Part shown: positions 8,219 through 16,298 of the stretch, piece after piece | How the letters are laid out: each line of letters begins with the position of its first letter | Position numbering within the stretch: position 1 is the stretch's first letter | NCBI GenBank assembly: GCA_947474545.1 | Contig: CANJJI010000032.1 | Coordinates: 1-35,613, forward strand | Direction: 5' to 3' | Length of the DNA: 35,613 bases | From: Beijerinckiaceae bacterium | GTDB taxonomy: Bacteria; Pseudomonadota; Alphaproteobacteria; Rhizobiales; Beijerinckiaceae | Notes under the pieces: model-generated | The model's database searches: none | What the model was told of the DNA's origin: nothing | What the model saw: the letters and a program-made list of their open reading frames with translations, nothing else | Translations under genes and position numbers: made by a program

Positions 8219-8989
8219 TTGATCGCGTTCGACAATGTCAGTGTCAGCTATGATGGGGGCGCGCATTTTGCTGTCTTCGATCTCTCGCTTGAAATTGCAG
8301 GTGGCCAATTCGTGGCGCTTGTGGGTGCATCGGGTTGCGGCAAAACCAGCATGTTAAAAACCATCAACCGGTTGCGTGATCCAACGTCCGGCGAAGTGCG
8401 CATCGAGGGCGATGCAGTTGCGAAAGTCGAGCCCGAAATCCTGCGCCGCTGCATCGGCTATGTGTTTCAGGGCATTGGCCTGTTTCCTCATCTGACGATT
8501 GCAGAGAATATTGCAATTACGCCAAAGCTGCTGGGCTGGACGGACCTTGATCGCCGTGCGCGCGTTGAAGAACTGCTGGACCTTGTGGAACTGCCGCAGG
8601 ATTTTGCAACACGCCTGCCTTCGCAGCTCTCGGGCGGACAGCAACAGCGCGTCGGCGTCGCGCGCGCACTGGCAGCGCGGCCGCGAATTCTTCTGATGGA
8701 CGAACCCTTCGGCGCGCTCGACCCGCTCACGCGCGAATCCCTTGGCGCATCGTGCCGCAAACTGCATGAGACACTCGGGCTCACAACCATTATGGTGACG
8801 CACGATGTACAGGAAGCGATCTTGCTCGCAGATCGTATCATCGTCATGCAGGCAGGCCGGATCATTGCCGACGGTTCACCACAGGCTTTATTGTCGGGTC
8901 AGCAAGACAAACCGGTTGCCGAACTCATGGGCCTGCCGCGCCGCCAGGCTGAACGCGTCCAAGCTCTGCTGGATGGGCGCAAGTCATGA
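8219..8989 (+). CDS. ABC transporter ATP-binding protein, quaternary-amine (OpuC/OpuCA-like) type
   Basis: A 256-residue ATPase with Walker A GASGCGKT (residues 36-43), Q-loop Q84, signature LSGGQQQR (137-144), Walker B ILLMDEP (157-163) and switch H195. Overall similarity and the partner gene point to the glycine betaine/choline/carnitine importer class. It lacks the C-terminal CBS domains that sense ionic strength in osmoregulated OpuA/OpuC ATPases, which argues for nutrient uptake rather than osmoprotection. The start is a TTG at 8219; no ATG or GTG fits better and the ribosome-binding site is poor, so initiation may depend on coupling to the gene ending at 8208. The stop overlaps the next start by four bases (ATGA), which strongly links the two subunits. 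Confidence 0.92.
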   Translation: MIAFDNVSVSYDGGAHFAVFDLSLEIAGGQFVALVGASGCGKTSMLKTINRLRDPTSGEVRIEGDAVAKVEPEILRRCIGYVFQGIGLFPHLTIAENIAITPKLLGWTDLDRRARVEELLDLVELPQDFATRLPSQLSGGQQQRVGVARALAARPRILLMDEPFGALDPLTRESLGASCRKLHETLGLTTIMVTHDVQEAILLADRIIVMQAGRIIADGSPQALLSGQQDKPVAELMGLPRRQAERVQALLDGRKS

Positions 8990-10527
8990 ACGAACGCTTG
9001 TCGTCATCCCTCGCAAATCTCCCTGATTATCTGGGTCAGCATGTGTTGCTCTCGGCCAGCGCATTGTTGCTTGCGCTTGCCGTAAGCCTGCCGCTGGCCA
9101 TAGCTGCAGCGCGTTCGCCCGCCCTGCGTGGTCCAATCATCGGCATTGCCAGCCTCGTGCAGACCATTCCCGGTCTTGCGCTGATGGCTTTGTTTTATCC
9201 GCTTCTGCTTGCGCTTTCCATGCTGCTCGAGCCTGCGCTTGGCTGGAAGCTGCCTGCGCTCGGTTTTCTGCCGGCGCTGATGGCGCTCACCCTGTATGCG
9301 TTGTTGCCGGTCCTGCGCAACGCCGTCGCTGGCATCGAAGGCATAGATCCCGCGGTAAAACAGGCTGCGCTTGCAGTGGGCATGACGCGCAGCCAGCTAC
9401 TTTGGCAGGTGGAAGCGCCGCTCGCAGCGCCTGTCATCATGGCCGGTATAAGAACTGCTGCAGTGTGGACCATTGGCGCTGCCACGCTCGCAACCCCTGT
9501 GGGGCAGACGAGCCTGGGCAACTATATTTTCTCCGGTCTGCAGACGGAGAATTGGGTCTCGGTCCTGTTTGGTTGCGCCATATCTGCGGCGCTGGCCCTT
9601 AGCGTAGATGCGTTGCTTGGCTGTGTTGAGGCCGGTATCAGGCAACGAAGGCGCACTTTGGTCTTTGGTTCTCTAGCTATTTTATGCGCAGGCATTGCCG
9701 TAGCGCTTGCCCCCCTTATGGTGCGCGGTAGCGCGCAACAGAGGATTGTCATCGGCGCAAAAAATTTTTCCGAACAATTTATCCTGGCCGACCTCGTGGC
9801 ATCGCATCTGGAAAAGGCTGGCTTCAATACACAACAAAAGCAAGGCCTTGGTTCTGCCATCGCTTTCCGGGCCCTGGCAGGAAACGAGATCGACGTCTAT
9901 GTCGATTATTCCGGCACGCTCTGGACCAACGTTCTGCAACGCGGCGATATGCCTTCGCGTGCGATCATGCACCGTGAGCTCACTGCGCAATTGCGCGAAC
10001 GGTTTGGCGTTGCGGTTCTGGGTCAGCTTGGATTTGAAAACGCCTACGCGCTCGTCATGAAGGAAGAGCGTGCGAAAGCTTTAAATATAACCAGTATTGA
10101 TGATGTCGCCTCGCAAGCACGTACGATGACGTTTGGCACGGATCTGGAATTTCTTGAGCGCCCCGAATGGAAAGAATTGCGTGAGAGCTATGGCCTGCAG
10201 TTTCAGTCCACACGCACGTTTGCACCTACCTTCATGTATCGAGCGCTGGCAGGTGGTGAGGCTGATGTCATCACAGGATTCTCAAGCGATGGCCGGATAG
10301 CGGCTGAAAACCTGCGTGTTCTCGAAGATAGGAAGGGCGCAATTCCAGCCTATGACGCGCTCATTCTGGTTTCTCCGCGCAGGGCAGGGGATGCGCGATT
10401 CATGGATGCACTGAAGCCTCTGATAGGCTCTATCAAGGTGGAGGCCATGCGCGCCGCCAATTATGCTGTCGACCGGGACGCAGATAAGCTGACGCCCGCA
10501 CAGGCGGCGGCAATTCTCGCGCGTTAG
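8986..10527 (+). CDS. ABC permease fused to substrate-binding domain, OpuC/betaine type
   Basis: A 513-residue fusion. Residues ~1-245 are the permease: about six helices with the EAA-type cytoplasmic loop (QAALAVGMTRSQLLWQVEAP region), and a further helix near 225-245. Residues ~250-513 form a ProX/OpuCC-type binding domain that starts with IVIGAKNFSEQFIL and contains the VYVDYSGTLW motif characteristic of quaternary-amine binding proteins. Such fusions tether the binding domain to the outer face of the membrane. Aromatic residues in the binding domain would be expected to form a cage round a methylated ammonium group; choline, betaine or a related compound is thus the likely ligand class, not proven. 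The gene overlaps the ATPase by four bases, and the two probably form the whole importer. Confidence 0.92.
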   Translation: MNERLSSSLANLPDYLGQHVLLSASALLLALAVSLPLAIAAARSPALRGPIIGIASLVQTIPGLALMALFYPLLLALSMLLEPALGWKLPALGFLPALMALTLYALLPVLRNAVAGIEGIDPAVKQAALAVGMTRSQLLWQVEAPLAAPVIMAGIRTAAVWTIGAATLATPVGQTSLGNYIFSGLQTENWVSVLFGCAISAALALSVDALLGCVEAGIRQRRRTLVFGSLAILCAGIAVALAPLMVRGSAQQRIVIGAKNFSEQFILADLVASHLEKAGFNTQQKQGLGSAIAFRALAGNEIDVYVDYSGTLWTNVLQRGDMPSRAIMHRELTAQLRERFGVAVLGQLGFENAYALVMKEERAKALNITSIDDVASQARTMTFGTDLEFLERPEWKELRESYGLQFQSTRTFAPTFMYRALAGGEADVITGFSSDGRIAAENLRVLEDRKGAIPAYDALILVSPRRAGDARFMDALKPLIGSIKVEAMRAANYAVDRDADKLTPAQAAAILAR

Positions 10528-10583
10528 GCGCACTTGCATTCCCCATCGCGCCAATTATCCTTGAGCCAACACGGGAGGATGCC

Positions 10584-11978
10584 ATGCCGGCGCGCGAAAC
10601 TGCGAAAAAGCTTATGCTCAACGCCTTCCATATGTGCACGCCCAGCCAGTCATGGGCGGGCATGTGGACTCATCCCGAAGACAAGGGCGTGAATTACACC
10701 AGCCTGCAATATTACGTCGATCTCGCGAAGGTCTGTGAGCGCGGCCTGTTCGATTCAATCTTCTTTGCCGACAGTATTGGCCTCATGGATAAATACGGCG
10801 GCGGCCCTTCTGAAGCCCTGCGAGCAGGCGCAATGGCGCCGATGAATGACCCGACGCTCACCATCCCTACGATGGCCTATGCGACCGAGCATCTGGGTTT
10901 TGGCGTCACCGCTAACCTATCCTACGAGCATCCCTTCATCATGGCTCGGCGCATGTCGACTCTTGATCATCTCACCAACGGTCGCATCGGCTGGAACATC
11001 GTTGCGGGCTTCGTCAATTCCGGTGCGCTGGCGACAGGCCGCGCGGCCATCAGGGATCATGACGAGCGTTACGATCTGGCCGAAGAATACATGCAGGTCG
11101 TCTATAAATACTGGGAGCAGTGCTGGGAAGATGACGCGGTCGTGCGTGATCGCACTCGCCGCATCTATGCCGATCCTTCAAAAGTTCACCCTGTCACGCA
11201 CAAGGGCGCGCATTTTACTTCGCAGGGCGTGCATATGTGTGAACCCTCGCCGCAGCGCACGCCTGTTCTTTATCAAGCGGGCACGTCCGCGCGCGGACGC
11301 TCTTTTGCTGCGCAACACGCAGAATGCGTTTTTCTCACCGGTAGCACCAAGAAAATGATCCGCGATCACGCGAGTGATATTCGCGCGCGCGCTGTATCTG
11401 CAGGCCGTTCAGCCGATGATGTCGCGATCATCGCTGGCTGCACGATCATCGTCGCGCGCACGGATGCCGAGGCGCAGGAACGTTATGAAGATATACGAGG
11501 TCATCTCGACGTTGGCGGTTCGCTATCGATTTTCTCGGCGCTGGCCGGTATCGATTTCTCGAAATACAATCCTGACGATCCCATCGAATATATCCGCTCC
11601 AACGCCACGCAATCCTTTATTGAACGCATGACCGTTTTGGCGCAGGGCAAGAAATGGCGTGTTCGCGACCTCACAGCTTTTCATCAGGATTCTCCCACTG
11701 CTGGAGTATTCCTCGTTGGTTCGCCATCAACCATTGCTGATGAGATGCAATCCTGGGTGGATGAAACCGGGCTCGATGGTTTTAACATCTATCGCACGCC
11801 GGAGCCTGCGGGACTTGAGCGCGTTGTCGATCTGCTCGTGCCGGAATTACAGTCGCGCGGCGTGTACAAGACCGAATATACCCCGGGCTCGCTGCGCAAC
11901 AAGATTTTTGGCAAGGGAGATCGTCTGGGCGCAACGCATCCGGCAACGGCTGTGTCACCTGCAAGGGCGGCGGAGTAA
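10584..11978 (+). CDS. LLM-class FMN-dependent monooxygenase, NtaA/SnaA/DszA family
   Basis: A 464-residue TIM-barrel flavin monooxygenase. Family motifs seen: GLFDSIFFAD (54-63), the NDPTLTIPTMA region (88-98), and LTNGRIGWNIVAGF (130-143). The characteristic C-terminal insertion is also present, and the length matches the NtaA/SnaA/SoxA/DszA branch (about 440-460), which oxidises substrates such as aminopolycarboxylates or organosulphur compounds using FMNH2 from a separate reductase. No reductase gene is in the window. The start at 10584 has a good GGGAGGA six to seven bases upstream. It sits 56 bases after the ABC importer, on the same strand, so the imported compound may be its substrate. 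It ends 13 bases from the convergent end of nadC. Confidence 0.9.
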   Translation: MPARETAKKLMLNAFHMCTPSQSWAGMWTHPEDKGVNYTSLQYYVDLAKVCERGLFDSIFFADSIGLMDKYGGGPSEALRAGAMAPMNDPTLTIPTMAYATEHLGFGVTANLSYEHPFIMARRMSTLDHLTNGRIGWNIVAGFVNSGALATGRAAIRDHDERYDLAEEYMQVVYKYWEQCWEDDAVVRDRTRRIYADPSKVHPVTHKGAHFTSQGVHMCEPSPQRTPVLYQAGTSARGRSFAAQHAECVFLTGSTKKMIRDHASDIRARAVSAGRSADDVAIIAGCTIIVARTDAEAQERYEDIRGHLDVGGSLSIFSALAGIDFSKYNPDDPIEYIRSNATQSFIERMTVLAQGKKWRVRDLTAFHQDSPTAGVFLVGSPSTIADEMQSWVDETGLDGFNIYRTPEPAGLERVVDLLVPELQSRGVYKTEYTPGSLRNKIFGKGDRLGATHPATAVSPARAAE

Positions 11979-11991
11979 CGAGGGCGGCGCT

Positions 11992-12849
11992 TCACGCCAT
12001 CTCGATATCCAGCCCGATATCAAGTATCGCCGCAGAATGCGTCAGCGCGCCTGATGAAATCACATCGACGCCCGCTTCCGCCACGGCTTTCACGCTGTCC
12101 GCGTTGATGCCGCCGGACGCCTCCGTGCGCATACGGCCAGCGATCATCTTCACGCCCTCGGCCATCTGCTCAGGGGACATGTTGTCGAACAGCACAGCAT
12201 CTGCGCCTTCTTCCAGCACTTCTTTCAATTGATCCAGGCTGTCGACCTCAATTTCGATTTTGAGCAAATGGCCCGCATGGGCCTTGCAGGCCTGCAGAGC
12301 TTGTTTGATGCCGCCGCAGACGGCAATGTGATTGTCCTTGATGAGAAAGGCGTCATCAAGTCCGAACCGGTGATTGAGCCCGCCCCCGCATCGGATCGCA
12401 TATTTCTGGAATGCGCGCAGATTGGGCGTCGTTTTCCGCGTGTCGATGATCTTCGCTTTGGTGTGTTTCGTCATTTCGACAAAAAGCGCCGTCATCGTCG
12501 CGATGCCGGACATGTGCGAGATGAAATTCAGCGCCGTGCGCTCTGCTGTCAGGATCGCACGGGCATTGCCGCTGATTCGTGCGATGGGCGTTCTCACTTT
12601 CGTGAACGCATCGCCATCTGCCGCCAGATATTCGAAGTTCAAGGAGGGATCGACCATCTTGAACGCGGCTTCGGCCACAGAAAGTCCGCAGATCGTGCCC
12701 GGCTTGCGTGGCGCCATCACGCAACGCGCCTGCATGGATTCTGGGATCGTCGCGACGGAAGTGATGTCGCCCGCGCGGCCGATATCTTCCTCAAGCGCGG
12801 CGCGAACCGCATTTTCGATGATGAGCGGGTAAAGGAAGGGCTTGTTCAT
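11992..12849 (-). CDS. nadC: Nicotinate-nucleotide diphosphorylase (carboxylating), quinolinate phosphoribosyltransferase
   Basis: A 285-residue cytoplasmic enzyme that joins quinolinate and PRPP to give nicotinate mononucleotide, CO2 and pyrophosphate in de novo NAD synthesis. Diagnostic motifs: TAERTALNF (101-109), DTRKTTPNLR (136-145), GGGLNHRFGLDDAFLIKDNH (155-174), and the later IEIEVDSLDQL and DAVLFDNM strands that hold acidic phosphate/metal residues. The length matches the family (280-300). nadA and nadB, often beside nadC, are absent. The start at 12849 is the ATG giving the family's usual N-terminus. The upstream 238-base gap is shared with the divergent secreted-protein gene. Confidence 0.97.
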   Translation of the reverse strand: MNKPFLYPLIIENAVRAALEEDIGRAGDITSVATIPESMQARCVMAPRKPGTICGLSVAEAAFKMVDPSLNFEYLAADGDAFTKVRTPIARISGNARAILTAERTALNFISHMSGIATMTALFVEMTKHTKAKIIDTRKTTPNLRAFQKYAIRCGGGLNHRFGLDDAFLIKDNHIAVCGGIKQALQACKAHAGHLLKIEIEVDSLDQLKEVLEEGADAVLFDNMSPEQMAEGVKMIAGRMRTEASGGINADSVKAVAEAGVDVISSGALTHSAAILDIGLDIEMA

Positions 12850-12980
12850 GGCAGCGGTCCAAGTTTCTTCTGGGCGGTTTCATAGGGCGGTGGCGCTCGC
12901 TTGTCGAGATAGACCGATTCTTGCGCGCGAAACGTCCGCTTCCTTCCTTCAAGCAGGAGGGTGTTTCGAAATTGCAAATG

Positions 12981-13008
12981 CCCCAACTTGCGTAAGGTTA
13001 AGCTGGGG
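12981..13008. repeat. Imperfect inverted repeat in the nadC / secreted-protein divergent region
   Basis: CCCCAACTT (12981-12989) pairs with AAGCTGGGG (13000-13008) with one mismatch and a 10-base loop. It lies between two divergent genes and has no T-run, so an operator or leader hairpin is more likely than a terminator. Function unknown. Confidence 0.35.
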
Positions 13009-13087
13009 AAAATGTCGCACCATTTTTGCAAATGTTGTATCAAGGGACTCGATTTGCCCGGCGCGCGGGAGAAGGGACACAAAGTCG

Positions 13088-13801
13088 ATGTCAGGACGTG
13101 TGAACTTTAATATCCTCAAATTTCGTTCGTATCTTGCGGCTTTCGCTCTGGTTTCGGCTGGTTTGTCGATACCTGCTCATGAGGCGCAAGCGCAGGTTCC
13201 GCCGATGAAATTTGAGGTGGCGCAGGTGGGCAACGCTGCAACATGCGGCTCCAATTGTGTACAGGTCATCACGGCGCGAGGCGAAATCGTCTCAAGCACG
13301 CCAGAGGATTTTCTCCAGTTCGTGCAGGCGCAGGGCGCGCGCAACAAGCGCATGCGTGCGGTGATTTTTGTTGATTCGCCTGGCGGTCTCGTCGTGTCGT
13401 CCATGCGGCTAGGTCTGCTGTTCCGTCAGCTCGGTGCGGCAGCTGTCGTTGGCCGGGTCAACCCGGGCGGCGGCCCCAATGACTTTTCGGCCGCGACCTG
13501 CGCCTCTGCCTGCGTTTATGCTCTGATGGGTGCAAAAAAGCGCGTGGTTCCCCCGCAAAGCCGCATTGTTCTGCATCGCATGTTCGCATTTGAGCGCTTC
13601 GGCGGCAGCGGCGATCAGCCCAACGGGCTGCAAAAGACCTATAACAACAAGGAACTTGCGGACCGGCTGTCGCGCTATGCCCGCCAGATGGGTGTGAGCG
13701 CCGAAATTATCCGCAGCGCAGAATCCATTCAGCCCGAGGCCATCCGGGTAGCCTCGCAGGCCGATTTGCGGCGCTGGAAGTTCTCCGTGCCAGCTTTTTG
13801 A
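13088..13801 (+). CDS. Secreted ClpP/crotonase-fold protein of unknown function
   Basis: A 237-residue protein with a Sec signal peptide (about residues 1-36; hydrophobic core LAAFALVSAGLSI, cleavage near AQA-Q). The mature part resembles predicted periplasmic proteins with a ClpP-like fold: FVDSPGGLVVSSM at about 94-106 matches the oxyanion-hole strand-helix of that fold, and CASACVYALMGAKKRVV at about 138-154 places S140 where SppA/ClpP-type nucleophiles sit; H163 follows. C53 and C57, and C138 and C142, suggest disulphides. Peptidase activity is possible but not shown. The ATG at 13088 gives the signal peptide directly; the open frame extends upstream to 12842 but that stretch does not look coding. 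Confidence 0.82.
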   Translation: MSGRVNFNILKFRSYLAAFALVSAGLSIPAHEAQAQVPPMKFEVAQVGNAATCGSNCVQVITARGEIVSSTPEDFLQFVQAQGARNKRMRAVIFVDSPGGLVVSSMRLGLLFRQLGAAAVVGRVNPGGGPNDFSAATCASACVYALMGAKKRVVPPQSRIVLHRMFAFERFGGSGDQPNGLQKTYNNKELADRLSRYARQMGVSAEIIRSAESIQPEAIRVASQADLRRWKFSVPAF

Positions 13802-13841
13802 CGTGAACGGCAAGGAATTGGTTTTCCACGCCCGAATGGCC

Positions 13842-13870
13842 TTGACTTGAAAAGACCGCTGGCCTAATCG
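13842..13870 (+). promoter_or_regulatory. Possible tRNA-Asp promoter
   Basis: TTGACT at 13842-13847 is followed after 17 bases by TAATCG at 13865-13870, about 48 bases before the tRNA. The -35 is good and the -10 is weak. Confidence 0.4.
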
Positions 13871-13917
13871 GGCGCTCTGCCATCCGGCGGCTTGCCAAAG
13901 CCCTCCGGTTGGTTTGC

Positions 13918-13994
13918 GGGGGTGTAGCTCAGTTGGTTAGAGCGTCGGCCTGTCACGCCGAAGGTCGCGGGTTCGAGTCCCGTCACTCTCGCCA
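13918..13994 (+). tRNA. tRNA-Asp (anticodon GTC)
   Basis: The 77-base sequence folds as a full cloverleaf. The acceptor stem is GGGGGTG with CACTCTC (two G-T wobbles), the D arm GCTC/GAGC, and the anticodon stem TCGGC/GCCGA with loop CTGTCAC. The variable region is AGGTC, the T arm GCGGG-TTCGAGT-CCCGT, the discriminator G, and the 3' CCA is encoded. The GTC anticodon reads aspartate codons. No phage or island attachment duplicate was seen next to it. Confidence 0.97.
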
Positions 13995-14043
13995 TTTTCC
14001 GCAATTACAGAAGCTATGCAGATAAGCACTGCCGCCCCGCGTG

Positions 14044-14571
14044 CTACACTTGCAATTCGTCAAACCGGCTGCGCCATTCCGCGAGGGTGCAGAATGTGGG
14101 ATCGTCTGCAAAGCGCTTTCGTGTGGATTCGATCACATCGTTTTCCGACTGGTCGAGGTTCAAGTCCTGGATCATCGGCTGCTGCACATAAAATGGCGAA
14201 TCGACAAAAAATTCCAGCCTGTTCCCCTCGGGGTCGTGGCAATAGACCGACCATGCCACGCCGTGATCGACGAGCCGCAGCTCCTTAACTCTTTCCGCCA
14301 CCAGAACATCGCGGATCACGCGCAGATCTGCGATAGCTGACATCTGGAACGAGATCTGGTTGATTGTGCTCTCGTCTGTCGTGCGCGATTGCTGCAGGAC
14401 AATCTGGTGATGGTCAGCTGCTTCGCGCGTGAGGAATACGAGCGGTGTGCCGCGTGCAATGCCCCGGTCGCTGGCCTTGAAACCCAGCACACGCTTGTAG
14501 AAATCTTCCATCACGGCAAGATTTTTGACGGTGATGCCCATATGGGCAAGTTTCATATCGGGTAAGCTCAT
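14044..14571 (-). CDS. VOC-family protein, extradiol-dioxygenase-like
   Basis: A 175-residue single glyoxalase/VOC module. H10, H103 (in VDHGVAWSVY) and E120 (in DPEGNRLEFF) occupy the positions of the 2-His-1-Glu iron site of type I extradiol dioxygenases, and the H54-H55 pair resembles the second-shell catalytic histidine of those enzymes. The protein has one module plus a ~45-residue tail, so it is smaller than two-domain BphC-type enzymes (about 290 residues), though small one-module members exist. AGGAGG lies seven bases before the ATG at 14571. It is 83 bases downstream of an HpcH/HpaI aldolase on the same strand, so a shared degradative pathway is plausible. Glyoxalase or isomerase activity cannot be excluded. 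Confidence 0.85.
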   Translation of the reverse strand: MSLPDMKLAHMGITVKNLAVMEDFYKRVLGFKASDRGIARGTPLVFLTREAADHHQIVLQQSRTTDESTINQISFQMSAIADLRVIRDVLVAERVKELRLVDHGVAWSVYCHDPEGNRLEFFVDSPFYVQQPMIQDLNLDQSENDVIESTRKRFADDPTFCTLAEWRSRFDELQV

Positions 14572-14654
14572 CTTGTCCTCCTGCGGCGAAGGTCCGGCGT
14601 TGCGGCGCCCGGATACTCATTTGGGCAGATCATTTCACACTCGATCGCTAGGGC

Positions 14655-15443
14655 TCAAGCTTTGGATTCCGGTTGCAATTCCAGCACCTTTTGCCGCGCT
14701 GCCTGCAGCATGAAGGAATGGTCGCTCCCCATCAGCACGAACTGAATGCCCGCACCGGTGAATTTTTTCATCAGTGCGGGATCATAAAGCCCGCCCATGC
14801 CAGAATATTTTCCATGCTGACGGCAGGCTTCGATGACCCTATCGTAGGCTGCCGCGACTTCAGGCCGCCCAAATTGGCCGGGGATTCCCATCTCCGCGCA
14901 CAGATCGTTGGTGCCGATGAACAGCACGTCGATACCCGGCACCGCCGCGATTTCAAACGCATTCTCGACGCTTTCCGGCGTTTCCACCATGGCGATCACC
15001 AGGGTCTCCCGGTTGAGAATTTCGGACGTTTCCTTCACGGGCCGGGGTGCAAAACCGAATTGCGGCATGCCACCGAATACGGAGCGTTTGCCGCCGGGCG
15101 GAAAGCGCAGTTTCTCAACCATTTCGCGCGCTTCTTCGGCTGTATCGACATGCGGCATCACCAGCCCCATCGCGCCATTGTCGAGCAAACGGGTCGCCAT
15201 GCCGTACTCACCCTTGGGGACGCGCGCGATGGGGGTGAGGCCCGCCTGAAGGGCCGTCACGGCAATCTGGGAGGCGACATCGATGGAGATTGGCCCGTGC
15301 TCGAGATCCAGAAACACCCAGTCGAGCCCGGCTGTGCGGAAGGCCGGAACGATTTCGACCGTGCGCCCGATACGCACAGCAGCGCCCATAGCCAGTTTGC
15401 CGGCGGCCATGCGCGCGCGGGATGGATTCTGCAATTCGCTCAT
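14655..15443 (-). CDS. HpcH/HpaI-family class II aldolase (4-hydroxy-2-oxoacid aldolase-like)
   Basis: A 262-residue TIM-barrel aldolase. The FLDLEHGP motif (44-51) supplies the catalytic-type H49, R74 lies in PIARVPKGEY, E154 (AMVET) and D180 (FIGTNDL) are the divalent-metal ligands, and the PPGGKRSVFGG loop (115-125) is typical. Family members cleave 4-hydroxy-2-oxo acids to pyruvate plus an aldehyde, the last step of several aromatic meta-cleavage routes, or act on 2-keto-3-deoxy sugar acids. AAAGGA precedes the ATG at 15443. It is first in a probable two-gene unit with the VOC protein. The exact substrate is not readable from sequence. Confidence 0.92.
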   Translation of the reverse strand: MSELQNPSRARMAAGKLAMGAAVRIGRTVEIVPAFRTAGLDWVFLDLEHGPISIDVASQIAVTALQAGLTPIARVPKGEYGMATRLLDNGAMGLVMPHVDTAEEAREMVEKLRFPPGGKRSVFGGMPQFGFAPRPVKETSEILNRETLVIAMVETPESVENAFEIAAVPGIDVLFIGTNDLCAEMGIPGQFGRPEVAAAYDRVIEACRQHGKYSGMGGLYDPALMKKFTGAGIQFVLMGSDHSFMLQAARQKVLELQPESKA

Positions 15444-15621
15444 GAGCGTTTCCTTTGTGGCGTCTTAGCTTGCTTGAAGTGAACGTACACGCAATCGGCG
15501 CATTTGGAACCCTTTTGCGAATCCCGCAGACGAAGCGGCGCAGCGCGAAAAACTGTCGCCTGCCAATTCCGTTTGCACTTTTCCCGGCGCTCTCTTAGGA
15601 CCTTGGCTGTGCCGCATCTTT

Positions 15622-15638
15622 CGCGCTGCTGCAGCGCG
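15622..15638. promoter_or_regulatory. 17-base palindrome upstream of the chromate transporter genes
   Basis: CGCGCTGC-T-GCAGCGCG is a perfect inverted repeat with a one-base centre, 36 bases before the proposed GTG start at 15675, in the divergent gap of 231 bases (15444-15674). It could be a repressor operator. No regulator gene is adjacent, so this is only a candidate. Confidence 0.35.
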
Positions 15639-15674
15639 CCGGATTTCTCCGTTTCTCCCAGCTTCGCCAATCCC

Positions 15675-16298
15675 GTGAGCCAGACGCCGCAAAAAACTGG
15701 AATATCGGCCACTTCTGCCAGTGAAGAGGCTCGCCGGGGACCCGAGGCGCCGAAGGCGTCCCTTTGGGAGGTCTTTTCAGTGTTTCTGATGATCGGTCTG
15801 ATGGGTTTTGGCGGCCTAGCGCCCGCCGCCCACCACATGCTGGTCGAGCGCAAGAAATGGCACAGCCCTAAGGAATATGTCGAGCTCTTTGCCATTTGCT
15901 CGATCCTGCCCGGCGGCAACATTCTGAACGCGTCCATCATGATCGGAAATCGCTTTCAGGGGCTGGCGGGGGCGGTCGCGTCACTCACCGCTCTGCTGCT
16001 GGCTCCGCTCGTCCTGTTGATCTGCCTCGCGCTTACCTATGATCACTTTTCCTACATTCCCGATGTTCGCGCGGCGATTGCTGGCGCGGCGTCGGCTGCG
16101 GCTGGGCTGATCGTCGGCACTGCTGGCAAACTGATTCGCGGTGTGGAAAAAAGCGCGACATCTCTCGTCTTTGGCCTCGCTGTTTTCGTCGCGATAGGCG
16201 TTTTCCGCCTGCCGCTGCAAATGACGCTTTTGATCATCGTGCCGCTGTCCATTGCCTGGGCCTTTTACCGCGCTCGCCTGACGGGAGCCGCCAAATGA
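15675..16298 (+). CDS. chrA: Chromate transporter, N-terminal half (short-chain CHR pair)
   Basis: A 207-residue inner-membrane protein with one CHR domain. A hydrophilic N-terminus of about 35 residues precedes the LMGFGGLAPAAHHMLVERKKW motif, and the LPGGNILNASIMIGNRFQG segment follows, then several hydrophobic helices to the C-terminus. Full-length ChrA carries two such domains in one chain; here the second is encoded by the next gene, overlapping by four bases (ATGA), so the pair should form a heterodimeric transporter. The conserved proline-glycine-proline of the domain is PGG in this half. The GTG at 15675 is the best start, with a weak ribosome-binding site; the open frame extends to 15504 but that part is not membrane-protein-like. 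The substrate (chromate or another oxyanion) is inferred from family. Confidence 0.85.
   Translation: MSQTPQKTGISATSASEEARRGPEAPKASLWEVFSVFLMIGLMGFGGLAPAAHHMLVERKKWHSPKEYVELFAICSILPGGNILNASIMIGNRFQGLAGAVASLTALLLAPLVLLICLALTYDHFSYIPDVRAAIAGAASAAAGLIVGTAGKLIRGVEKSATSLVFGLAVFVAIGVFRLPLQMTLLIIVPLSIAWAFYRARLTGAAK

Noticed and set aside
13918-13994. tRNA-Asp as an integration site for a genomic island
   Set aside because: No integrase gene and no repeated tRNA 3' end were seen in the window.
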